Below, piece after piece: positions 50,168 through 58,147 of a stretch of 64,000 nucleotides of DNA (position 1 is the first letter of the stretch; every line of letters begins with the position of its first letter). Position numbers and translations under genes: made by a program. The stretch is taken from contig JABTTZ010000002.1 in NCBI GenBank assembly GCA_015075625.1, positions 186,001 through 250,000 of the forward strand, in the 5' to 3' direction. The notes under the pieces were generated by a model that was given only the letters and a program-made list of their open reading frames with translations, was not told where the DNA came from and made no database searches. The stretch is from Anaerolineales bacterium (GTDB lineage: Bacteria > Chloroflexota > Anaerolineae > Aggregatilineales > UBA2796).

Positions 50168-51377
50168 CCCTTCCCCCTTTAACCCCAACAAGCCCGCCAC
50201 CTTGATTGCTCCCCATGGGGGGACGTTAGTCAACCGCATCCTGACGGGCGATGTCCGTGCCGAGGCGCTTGAACGCGCTGCCCGTTTGGTTCGACTTCCC
50301 CTTAGCGAAGTGAACCTTGCCGATTTGGAGATGATCGGCAGCGGCGCTCTCAGCCCACTGACAGGATTTGTTGGGCGCGAGGATTACCGTACCATTGTCC
50401 ATGACCTGCGCTTGGCAAATGGTTTGCCCTGGTCGATCCCGGTCACCTTTGCGGTGAGCGCCGAAGATGCTGAGCGCGTCGCCATTGGCGATGAGGTTGC
50501 CCTTGTCGAAGGGCGAACGACGGGCGAGACAGTCATTGCTCTGCTCACGGTGAGCGACAAATACACCTATGACCGCGAAGTTGAGGCGCAAAAGGTCTAT
50601 CGCACGACGGAGACGGCACATCCGGGTGTAGCGCGGCTCTACAAACAGGGCGATGTCCTGCTTGGTGGGGATGTGTGGCTGGTCGAACAGCCCGAACGCG
50701 CCACAACAGAGTTCGCCGCGCTCCGTTACACGCCCACCCAAACGCGGGCAATCTTCTTAGAGCGCCAGTGGCGGCGGATCGTCGGCTTTCAAACGCGCAA
50801 CCCGATTCACCGCGCCCATGAATACATCCAAAAGACGGCACTCGAAGTCGTTGATGGGCTGCTGCTCCACCCCCTTGTGGGCGAGACGAAATCCGATGAT
50901 ATTCCGGCCTCGCTTCGTGTAGAAAGCTACAAGGCAATCCTGAGCGCCTATTATCCGGCGTCACGGGTGCTGCTTGGGGTCTTTCCGGCTGCGATGCGCT
51001 ACGCCGGTCCGCGTGAGGCGATCTTCCACGCCATTGCCCGTAAAAATTACGGGTGTTCCCATTTCATCGTCGGGCGCGACCACGCCGGAGTCGGTAAGCA
51101 CTACGGAACATATGACGCCCACTGGATTTTCGATGAGTTCACTCCAGAAGAAATCGGCATCACGCCGCTGTTCTTTGAGCATACCTTCTACTGCAAGACA
51201 TGCGGTGCGGTGGTCAGTTCCAAAACCTGCCCACACGATTCCAGCGCCCACATCGTCCTCAGCGGGACTCAAGTGCGGGAGATGCTGGCGAACGGTCAGG
51301 ATTTGCCTACGGAATTCACCCGCCCCGAAGTAAGCCGTATTCTGATGCGCGGTGTACGCGATCAGGCGGGGGCATAG
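50160..51377 (+). CDS. sat: Sulfate adenylyltransferase (ATP sulfurylase, homo-oligomeric Sat type)
   Basis: Activates sulfate with ATP to APS, first step of assimilation, 405 residues. ATP-sulfurylase motifs are FQTRNPIHRAHEYIQ (HxxH pair), LLLHPLVGETKSDDIP, and IVGRDHAGVGKHYGTYDAH. A C-terminal zinc-like Cys cluster (YCKTCGAVVSSKTCPH) and LSGTQVREML are as in bacterial/archaeal Sat. ATG 50160 has GGGGAGGT six bases upstream and overlaps cysC; a start at 50145 would add five residues. Sulfite reductase and sulfate transporters are not in the window. Confidence 0.96.
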   Translation: MPSPSPFNPNKPATLIAPHGGTLVNRILTGDVRAEALERAARLVRLPLSEVNLADLEMIGSGALSPLTGFVGREDYRTIVHDLRLANGLPWSIPVTFAVSAEDAERVAIGDEVALVEGRTTGETVIALLTVSDKYTYDREVEAQKVYRTTETAHPGVARLYKQGDVLLGGDVWLVEQPERATTEFAALRYTPTQTRAIFLERQWRRIVGFQTRNPIHRAHEYIQKTALEVVDGLLLHPLVGETKSDDIPASLRVESYKAILSAYYPASRVLLGVFPAAMRYAGPREAIFHAIARKNYGCSHFIVGRDHAGVGKHYGTYDAHWIFDEFTPEEIGITPLFFEHTFYCKTCGAVVSSKTCPHDSSAHIVLSGTQVREMLANGQDLPTEFTRPEVSRILMRGVRDQAGA

Positions 51378-51437
51378 AGCGCCTACGACGGCGTGATCAG
51401 CACGATCATGCCGCAAAGGTTCTTCATCCATAGCGCG

Positions 51438-51459
51438 GGCGACCACACAGGGTCGCCCC
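51438..51459. repeat. REP-like palindrome after sat
   Basis: GGGCGACC-ACACAG-GGTCGCCC, a perfect eight-base stem followed by CCTACC. Its reverse complement is nearly identical to 62594-62619. It lies in the 242-base gap between sat and murE, where no gene is seen. Confidence 0.75.
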
Positions 51460-51619
51460 TACCCCATTCCCCTTATGACCCCTTTCAGTCTTTGACAAAC
51501 CACCTCACCTTCCTCACCGATCACCAGCAAGCGGGGTATAGTAGAGGGATTAATGATCCTTCTTGGAGCGCTTTCATGCGCCAAGTGCCTCAAACAGACC
51601 AAGACAGACGACACAACCC

Positions 51620-53170
51620 ATGATTCATCTTCAAACCCTTCTTGCTCGCGTCCCCGGTGTGATCGATATCCCTACGGAAAACCCTCGGATCACAGCCCCC
51701 ATCACAGAGGATAGCCGCGCCGTCCAAGCGGGGGGCGTATTCCTTGCGCGGCGCGGTACACAGGTCGATTCGCACGCCTTCATCGGCACAGCGGCGGCGG
51801 CGGGTGCGGCGGCAATCATCGGGGAACAGCCCCGCACTGCCCTCGGCACGCTGCCCACTCCCTATGTACAGGTGGCAAACTCAGCCACAGCGCTTGGCTA
51901 CCTTGCCGCCGCCTATGAAGGCTTCCCCTCAGATCGCCTCACGGTGATCGGTGTCACGGGGACGGATGGCAAAACGACCACGACGAACCTGATCTACCAC
52001 ATTTTGAAGGCAGCGGGCATCCGCGTTGGGATGATCAGCACAATCAGCGCTGTGATTGGCGATGAGGACATTCCGACGGGACTTCATGTGACGACCCCCA
52101 CCGCCCCTGAAGTGCATTCCTATTTGCGGCGGATGGTTGAGGCGGGCTTGACCCACGCCATTTTAGAGACAACCTCACACGGCTTGGCGCAAGGGCGGGT
52201 GAATGGCGTCAGCTTTGACATTGCCGTATTGACGAATGTCACCCATGAACACCTTGATTATCATGGCACGTTCGAGGCATACCGTGCGGCGAAGGGTCTG
52301 CTGTTCAAAAATGTCAGCGAATCATCTGCCAAAGCAGGAATCATGAAGGCGCTGGTCATCAACGGCGATGATCCGAACCGTGCCTACTTCGAGGCGTTTC
52401 CTGTGGGGCGTCGGGTCATTTATAGCCTAAACGACGTTCAAGACCTATCGTTTTTTCCAGATCGGACGACTTTCACACTCAACATAAAGGATTCTGCTCA
52501 GGATCACACCATTCGCGTGCCGATGCAAACGGCGCTGATCGGTGAATTCAATGTTCAGAACATCCTTGCCGCCGCCAATGTTGGCGCAATGTTGGGCATT
52601 GCGCCAGCGACGATCCAACGTGGCATAACAAGCCTCCCCCCCATTTCGGGACGAATGGAACGCCTTGATGAAGGGCAGGATTTTCTGGCATTGGTCGATT
52701 TTGCCCATACCCCCAACGCTCTGCTGCGGGCGCTCACGGCAGCGCGGCGCATGACCAGTGGGCAGGTAATCGCCGTCTTTGGTAGCGCCGGACTGCGCGA
52801 TGTGGAAAAACGGCGGATGATGGCGGAAATTGGGGTGGAACATGCCGATCTGTGTATCCTGACCGCCGAAGACCCGCGCACCGAGTCCTTAGATGAGATA
52901 TTGGCGATGATGGCGGCGGGGGCGCTGAGCAAAGGCGGCAAGGAAGGGCATACCTTCTACCGCGTCCCGGATCGCGGCGCAGCGCTTGCCTTTGCCTGTG
53001 CGCTGGCGAACCCTGGCGATGTCGTGATTGCCTGTGGCAAAGGGCATGAGCAAAGCATGTGTTTTGGGACGGTGGAATATGCGTGGGATGACCGTGAGGC
53101 GCTGCGGGCGGCGCTGCGCGGACACCCCTTGCGGACGCTTCCGACGCGGGATGCGAAAGGTGCGTGGTAA
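51620..53170 (+). CDS. murE: UDP-N-acetylmuramyl-tripeptide synthetase (MurE)
   Basis: Adds the third stem-peptide residue in peptidoglycan synthesis, 516 residues. Domains: N-terminal UDP-MurNAc binding (ITEDSRAVQAGGVFLAR), central ATPase with P-loop VIGVTGTDGKTTTTNLIYHIL near 110, TTPTAPEVHSYLRRMVEAG, the ETTSHGLAQGRV and LTNVTHEHLDYHGTFEAY motifs, then C-terminal PPISGRMERL and DFAHTPNALLRAL. Whether it adds diaminopimelate, lysine or ornithine is not clear: the DNPR-type DAP motif is not evident, and the corresponding place reads AEDPRTES. ATG 51620 is chosen as the family start. Its stop overlaps the phosphatase start. Confidence 0.93.
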   Translation: MIHLQTLLARVPGVIDIPTENPRITAPITEDSRAVQAGGVFLARRGTQVDSHAFIGTAAAAGAAAIIGEQPRTALGTLPTPYVQVANSATALGYLAAAYEGFPSDRLTVIGVTGTDGKTTTTNLIYHILKAAGIRVGMISTISAVIGDEDIPTGLHVTTPTAPEVHSYLRRMVEAGLTHAILETTSHGLAQGRVNGVSFDIAVLTNVTHEHLDYHGTFEAYRAAKGLLFKNVSESSAKAGIMKALVINGDDPNRAYFEAFPVGRRVIYSLNDVQDLSFFPDRTTFTLNIKDSAQDHTIRVPMQTALIGEFNVQNILAAANVGAMLGIAPATIQRGITSLPPISGRMERLDEGQDFLALVDFAHTPNALLRALTAARRMTSGQVIAVFGSAGLRDVEKRRMMAEIGVEHADLCILTAEDPRTESLDEILAMMAAGALSKGGKEGHTFYRVPDRGAALAFACALANPGDVVIACGKGHEQSMCFGTVEYAWDDREALRAALRGHPLRTLPTRDAKGAW

Positions 53171-53748
53171 TGACGGGCTTCCCCTCGCCAGAGATGATCC
53201 GCGCTCACGCTGCCCCTCCTTTTCGGCGGTGGGCGAGGCACGGTATACCCTACCTGCTCTATTATGTCCGTTCGCGCCTCGGTGATCACGGGCGACTGCC
53301 CCCGTTGCTGCGCCTGATCGAGATCACCGATCAGCTGTACCTCGGTGGGCAGATCGGCGCGAACGACTGGCGACGGCTGACAGAGCGGGGGGTCAGCGCT
53401 ATCGTGAACATGCGCGTGGAATGGGATGATCGCCGTTTTGGGATCGATACCCCCCATGCCCTTTGGCTTCCCGTGATTGATGGCACAGCGGCGACGGTAG
53501 AACAGCTTTATCAGGGGGTATGCTTTATTGGTGAGCAGATCAGCGCTGGGCATGGGGTGTACGTCCATTGTGCGGCGGGCTTTGGGCGAGGACCCTCGCA
53601 AGTTGTTGCCTATCTCATTGCTTGTGGGTTTGGCGTGGAGGATGCGATCATCTTCGTGGCTGAGCGCCGCCCAGTGATTCACCTCTCCGCTCGGCAGCGC
53701 ATGCGGCTGCACCAATTCGCTGACTATTGGGCGGCTCATCGTCCATAA
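53170..53748 (+). CDS. Dual-specificity protein phosphatase-like protein
   Basis: Cysteine phosphatase of 192 residues. The signature CX5R is in VYVHCAAGFGRGPSQVVAYL near residue 140, with general-acid aspartate candidates in PVIDGTAATV. ITDQLYLGGQIGANDWRRL at ~60 and VSAIVNMRVEWDD are typical of bacterial DSP/tyrosine phosphatases. The substrate could be a phosphoprotein or a phospholipid. ATG 53170 overlaps the murE stop by one base (TAATG), so expression is coupled to a peptidoglycan enzyme. A GTG two codons upstream is an alternative start. Confidence 0.85.
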   Translation: MTGFPSPEMIRAHAAPPFRRWARHGIPYLLYYVRSRLGDHGRLPPLLRLIEITDQLYLGGQIGANDWRRLTERGVSAIVNMRVEWDDRRFGIDTPHALWLPVIDGTAATVEQLYQGVCFIGEQISAGHGVYVHCAAGFGRGPSQVVAYLIACGFGVEDAIIFVAERRPVIHLSARQRMRLHQFADYWAAHRP

Positions 53749-53864
53749 GCGCGAACACCTCATCGCATAGCTAACCAATAGGAGGCTTGTACAGTGCCAC
53801 CTTACACACCATTAGCGGAGTAGATTTATTATGCTCTGTGCAGGAGTCGCCCTAGCGTTGTGCC

Positions 53865-55775
53865 TCATCCTCCCACACTCACCTTAAACCGTCCAAGCCA
53901 CATTGCCAGCGATGCCAGCATATACACCCGTTGAAAACTTTGGTAGCGGCTGACCGCCTCGCCAACGACGACGCCCTCAAAGCGATCCCACGCTGTTTGC
54001 AAAAAGGTGGATTGGAACATCTCGCGCAGGGGGGATGCCGTACTCAAAATCAGGTCGCGGACGTACTCGCGCAGGTCGCCCACAATCCAGCGATCCAAGG
54101 GGACGGAAAAGCCTTGTTTCTTTCGTTTGGAGACCGATTCCGGCAGCAGTTTTGCCGCCAGCCCCCGCGTGACAACCTTCAACGTCCCTTGCGGCGAGAC
54201 TTTCAAGGCAGCCGGCAGCGCCGCCCCTAGTCGAAGCATTTCATTATCAAGGTAGGGGACGCGCACTTCTAAGCCATGCGCCCCACTCGCCACATCGACT
54301 TTGCGGAGGTAGTCGGCGTGCAGACGGAGGCGCATTTCGGATTCAATGAGGGCGGTGATCGGGTCGCCCGCCATGCTGACAAAGGGCGTCATACGTTGTG
54401 CTGTTGTCCCCCCCGCCCGTACCATCCGCCCCAATTCGGCTGTGTATCCCGATAACCGCTCGTCCTCGGTGAAATATTCGGTGAGGGCGGCAAACAGCGC
54501 CGGACGGGAAAGCCCCGCCAGCCGCCATGCCTTCGCTGCTTGGTGTCCGCGTCGCCCCATGTGCCGCACAACGCCCATCACAGGGTTCAGAATTCTCCCC
54601 CCAGAGACAGCCGCACCCCATTGGGAGAGTCGCCGCGCCAAGCGGTAGCGGACATAGCCACCGAACACTTCATCCCCGCCATCACCGGAAAGAGCAACCG
54701 TAACATGCTTGCGAATCTCACGGCAGACCAAATAGGTGGGGAGCGCAGAACTATCCCCGAAGGGTTCGTCATACTGATTCACAACACGCTGGAAGGTTTC
54801 CAGACGCTCTGCGCCGAGACTCATCTGTGTTTCGTGGAGGGCGATCCGGCAGCTTTCGGCAATCTCCCGCGCTTGAGCGCTCTCATCATAGGCGGCGTCG
54901 TCAAAGCCCATCGTGAATGCCTGAATATCGGGCTTTAGTCCCCCTGCCAAAAGCGCGGCGATGAGCGAGGAATCAATGCCTCCCGATAGGAACATGCCAA
55001 TCGGCACATCGGCAATCAAATGCCCTTTGAGCGCCTCTTGAAGCGTCTCTTCCGCCCGTTCGATTGCCCCTGCCGAGTCAAGTTGCGGTTCAACGGCGGG
55101 CTGCCATGTATAGTACGTCCCGTGCCGCTCACCCTCTGGCGAGAGGCGCAGCCACGACCCCGGCGGGAGCTGTTCAATGTCTTGGAAACAGGTCATGGGG
55201 GTGATTGTGTGACCTTGCGAGAGGTAATCGTGCAGAGCAGCACTGTTGGCGCGGATCGGCACACAGCCAGAGGCAAGGACGGCTTTTGGCTCTGAGCCAA
55301 AAAAGACCCCCAATGCTGTGCGGGCGAGGAACAAGGGCTTGATCCCGACACGATCACGCGCCAAGAGGAGGCTGCCATCCGTTGTATCATAGAGGGCAAA
55401 GGCAAACATCCCGCGCAGAGCGAGCAGCCCATCGTCAATGCCGTAAGCGTCTAGTGCGGCGGCGATTACCTCGGTATCGCTGTTCGTCAGGAAGTGGTAG
55501 CCGCGTTGTTCTAGAGCTGCCCGCAGTTCGCGGTAGTTGTAAATCTCCCCGTTAAAGACGATCACCCGTCGTCGGTGGGCATCCCACATGGGTTGATCGC
55601 CCGTTGAGAGGTCGATGATTGCCAGCCGCGCATGACCCAAGCCAACACGCTGATCGCGCCAATAATCTAGCCCGTCGGGTCCGCGGTGGGCAACTGCCCG
55701 CGTCATCCGTGCTAAGATCGCGGCGGCGTCCTCAGTTTGCCCCACCTCACCCCAAAATCCGGCGATTCCGCACAT
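53865..55775 (-). CDS. asnB: Asparagine synthetase, glutamine-hydrolysing
   Basis: Two-domain enzyme of 636 residues. The class II glutaminase domain starts with nucleophile Cys2 (MCGIAGFWGE), then HRGPDGLDYWRDQRVGLGHARLAIIDLS and FNGEIYNYRELR. The synthetase domain has the PP-loop IGMFLSGGIDSSLIAALLA near residue 260 and LSGDGGDEVFGGYVRYRLAR near 370, followed by KVDVASGAHGLEVRVPYLDN. This is the AsnB form common in Chloroflexota; such enzymes also amidate other carboxylates in envelope-sugar clusters. It is divergent from the YdcF-like gene, and a sugar epimerase lies nearby, so a glycan context is possible. Confidence 0.92.
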   Translation of the reverse strand: MCGIAGFWGEVGQTEDAAAILARMTRAVAHRGPDGLDYWRDQRVGLGHARLAIIDLSTGDQPMWDAHRRRVIVFNGEIYNYRELRAALEQRGYHFLTNSDTEVIAAALDAYGIDDGLLALRGMFAFALYDTTDGSLLLARDRVGIKPLFLARTALGVFFGSEPKAVLASGCVPIRANSAALHDYLSQGHTITPMTCFQDIEQLPPGSWLRLSPEGERHGTYYTWQPAVEPQLDSAGAIERAEETLQEALKGHLIADVPIGMFLSGGIDSSLIAALLAGGLKPDIQAFTMGFDDAAYDESAQAREIAESCRIALHETQMSLGAERLETFQRVVNQYDEPFGDSSALPTYLVCREIRKHVTVALSGDGGDEVFGGYVRYRLARRLSQWGAAVSGGRILNPVMGVVRHMGRRGHQAAKAWRLAGLSRPALFAALTEYFTEDERLSGYTAELGRMVRAGGTTAQRMTPFVSMAGDPITALIESEMRLRLHADYLRKVDVASGAHGLEVRVPYLDNEMLRLGAALPAALKVSPQGTLKVVTRGLAAKLLPESVSKRKKQGFSVPLDRWIVGDLREYVRDLILSTASPLREMFQSTFLQTAWDRFEGVVVGEAVSRYQSFQRVYMLASLAMWLGRFKVSVGG

Positions 55776-55974
55776 GGGTGCTTTCTTCTATGTCCTTGAA
55801 GCTACCTGAAGGTGGGAAGTATAACGCCCGATACGATAGAGGGAAACGATAGAAAATGATGGTGTGAGGGGACAGCACAGGGGTGAGTGTAGTTTAGCGG
55901 CGGGAGACCACAGATGCTCTCCCCTGCAAGGGACTCAGAGGATACGGCGCTACCCCTCCCGCACGAGAGTGGCG

Positions 55975-55980
55975 TATAAT
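55975..55980 (+). promoter_or_regulatory. -10 element placed for a leaderless YdcF-like mRNA
   Basis: TATAAT ends nine bases before the ATG at 55989, so transcription would start at or next to the start codon. No ribosome binding site precedes the ATG. Confidence 0.5.
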
Positions 55981-55988
55981 TCCCGCCA

Positions 55989-56639
55989 ATGGCAACGCTA
56001 CCATCTCCCACCACCCGCCTTCGTCCCCTACGCGGCTGTCGACGCCTCGGCTGTCAGGGCTGCTTATGGGGAATCGTGTTCTTCATCATCGCTCCCCTGT
56101 TGCTCTGGCTGACGCGCGGCATATGGCTGCCCCCTTTCTATGCCTTCACTGTTGTTGGCGAAGCGCCCCAACGCGCCGATGTCATCGTCATTTTGGGCGG
56201 TGATGTTGGCGGGCGGGCGGAAACAGCCGCTCGTCTGTGGCAGGAGGGCTATGCCCCCATAATCATCTTCAGCGGGACGACAAAAAGTTTGCGGCTCGGC
56301 ACATTTTGGCTTGATCATCTGGGCGTCCCCCGCGATGTGCGCCGCCTGATCGAAAACGCTGAGGCAACATGGGACGAAGCCGAGAAGGTCTATGCCCTAC
56401 TTCAGGCGGAAGGCGCTCATTCCGCCCTGATCGTCACCGATAACACACACACCCGCCGCGCCCGCGCCGTCTACCGTGCCTTGCAGCCGAATCCGCCCCT
56501 TGTTTTGACCTTTGTGTCGGTAGACCGCTACGACCTTACCGAGATGGCATGGTATGATCATGATACGTTTCTCGCCGTCGGCATGGAATACCTAAAGATG
56601 ATCTACTACGCCATGCGCTATGGTGTTCTCCCTTTCTAG
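55989..56639 (+). CDS. YdcF/SanA/ElyC-family (DUF218) membrane protein
   Basis: Protein of 216 residues with an N-terminal basic stretch, one membrane helix (GIVFFIIAPLLLWLTRGIWL) and the DUF218 domain. The domain shows ADVIVILGGDVGGRAETAARLWQEGYAPIIIFSG, IENAEATWDEAEKV and ALIVTDNTHTRRARAVYR, characteristic of the ElyC/SanA/YdcF group tied to envelope integrity and polyprenyl-phosphate metabolism. The molecular activity is not established. The mRNA may be leaderless. The N-terminus has three cysteines near RGCRRLGCQGC, an oddity of unclear meaning. Confidence 0.85.
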   Translation: MATLPSPTTRLRPLRGCRRLGCQGCLWGIVFFIIAPLLLWLTRGIWLPPFYAFTVVGEAPQRADVIVILGGDVGGRAETAARLWQEGYAPIIIFSGTTKSLRLGTFWLDHLGVPRDVRRLIENAEATWDEAEKVYALLQAEGAHSALIVTDNTHTRRARAVYRALQPNPPLVLTFVSVDRYDLTEMAWYDHDTFLAVGMEYLKMIYYAMRYGVLPF

Positions 56640-56651
56640 GTACTCTAACGA

Positions 56652-56781
56652 GTAGTCCGTCAGGAAAATTTCTAAAAGAACCCCAATCCCCTTTCCCCGC
56701 GTGCGGGGAAAGGGGGAGAAATTCTGTGGGCGAGGGGGATGAGGACTGTCTCATTCTATGGTTACCTTCCTGAAGGGCTAT
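56652..56781. mobile_element. MITE-like element, copy 2
   Basis: About 130 bases with imperfect terminal inverted repeats (TAGTCCGTCAGGAA at left; TTCCTGAAGGGCTA at right). It shares the left end CGTCArGAAAATTTCTAAAA and the CCTTTCCCC palindrome with copy 1 at 33338-33535. No coding capacity. Confidence 0.6.
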
Positions 56782-56836
56782 TAGGGACACTGTATATCCA
56801 ATAGCTACACGAACCAAAGGATCAATCACACCTGCT

Positions 56837-57814
56837 ATGGCTCATTATCTCGTCACCGGCGCAGCCGGATTCATTGCCAGTAAAGTCACCGAAATGCTCT
56901 GTGCGGCAGGACACACCGTCACAGGCATTGACAACCTGAACGACGCTTATGATATTCGGCTAAAACACTGGCGCTTGAACCGCCTGCGCGGGCTTCCCGG
57001 CTTCACGCTCATTGAGGGCGATATTGCCCACCGCCCAACAGTGGAGGGTTTGGATACGGCGCTCCCCGACTGCGCCGCCGTGATCAACCTTGCTGCTCGT
57101 GCCGGGGTGCGTCAATCCACCGAGAACCCCTGGCTGTATGTCGATACAAACGTGACCGGTACGTTGAATCTCTTGGAACTATGCAAACGGCGCGGTATTG
57201 GAAAATTTGTCTTAGCCTCTACCTCCAGCCTGTATGGGCAGAACAACCCTATGCCCTATCGCGAGGATGCTGATACCAGCCGACCGATCTCTCCCTATGC
57301 GGCAACGAAAAAGGCGGCGGAGGCGCTCTGCTATTCCTACCATGCGCTGACCGGGCTGGATGTGACCGTCTTTCGTTATTTCACGGTGTATGGTCCAGGC
57401 GGTAGACCTGATATGAGCCTCTTTCGCTTTGTCCAGTGGATCAACGAGGGGAAGCCTGTCCATGTCTTTGGCGATGGCAAGCAATCCCGCGATTTCACCT
57501 ACGTTGATGACATTGCAAAGGGGACGATCCTCGGCTTGAAACCGCTTGGCTACCAGACGATCAATTTGGGGTCAGATCGCCCCGTTGTCCTCATGGAGAT
57601 GGTGCATATCCTTGAGGAACTGCTTGGCAAGACAGCGCAGGTCGATTACCAGCCGCGCCATCCAGCAGACATCACGGCGAGTTGGGCAGACATCAGCCGT
57701 GCGCGGGAACTGCTCGGTTGGCAGCCTCAGACGGATTACCTTCAGGGGCTGCGTAACCTAGTTGATTGGTATCGGGAGAATCAGGCATGGGCAAAAGACG
57801 TGCGGACGGAGTGA
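56837..57814 (+). CDS. NAD-dependent sugar-nucleotide epimerase (UDP-glucuronate 4-epimerase-like)
   Basis: Extended short-chain dehydrogenase of 325 residues. The Rossmann motif GAAGFIASKVTEML starts at residue ~8, NLAARAGVRQSTENPWLYVDTNVTGTLNLLE follows, and the catalytic Y-x3-K is in SPYAATKKAAEALCYSYH with serines in LASTSSLYG. FRYFTVYGPGGRPDMSLFRF matches UDP-glucuronate/UDP-galacturonate 4-epimerases, and FGDGKQSRDFTYVDDIAKG is usual. It probably supplies a sugar for envelope glycans. The YdcF-like protein and AsnB upstream fit an envelope theme, but spacing does not show an operon. Confidence 0.9.
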   Translation: MAHYLVTGAAGFIASKVTEMLCAAGHTVTGIDNLNDAYDIRLKHWRLNRLRGLPGFTLIEGDIAHRPTVEGLDTALPDCAAVINLAARAGVRQSTENPWLYVDTNVTGTLNLLELCKRRGIGKFVLASTSSLYGQNNPMPYREDADTSRPISPYAATKKAAEALCYSYHALTGLDVTVFRYFTVYGPGGRPDMSLFRFVQWINEGKPVHVFGDGKQSRDFTYVDDIAKGTILGLKPLGYQTINLGSDRPVVLMEMVHILEELLGKTAQVDYQPRHPADITASWADISRARELLGWQPQTDYLQGLRNLVDWYRENQAWAKDVRTE

Positions 57815-58048
57815 GGCAGAGAATGGCGATTTTCACGAATTTTTAATCTTTGTCTAATGGGATATCGCGGGTTCCTATGAGGGTGACTGCTCTAGAAGTG
57901 ATACCTCCCTAAAAAGGGATTTTCTCCCTCCCCTTGCAGGTAAACCCGATTAGAAGGGGGAGGCAGTATCCTTCTCTTTTCCCCTTTCAGCGCCTTCCAC
58001 AAGAACACTCCCTAAAAAATTCTGACATACTTGATGTTTCGTTGGAAT
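57815..58048. other. Gene-free region before the peptide transporter genes
   Basis: Contains a CCTCCC...GGGAGG-type low-complexity palindromic stretch (57925-57965, CTCCCTCCCC with GGGGGAGG) reminiscent of family A repeats, and AT-rich DNA. No gene or RNA is supported. Confidence 0.5.
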
Positions 58049-58077
58049 TTGAAACTTGACAGAGGGTTCGTTACAAT
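58049..58077 (+). promoter_or_regulatory. Promoter of the oligopeptide-type ABC operon
   Basis: TTGAAA (58049-58054), 17-base spacer, TACAAT (58072-58077). The leader is about 65 bases and the Shine-Dalgarno GAGGAA is seven bases before ATG 58148. Confidence 0.7.
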
Positions 58078-58147
58078 GGCGCTTAGCTTCGTCCGCAAAA
58101 ATGGATGAGCAAAAGATCGTTTCATGTTTCAATTGAGGAAAAGCTCT

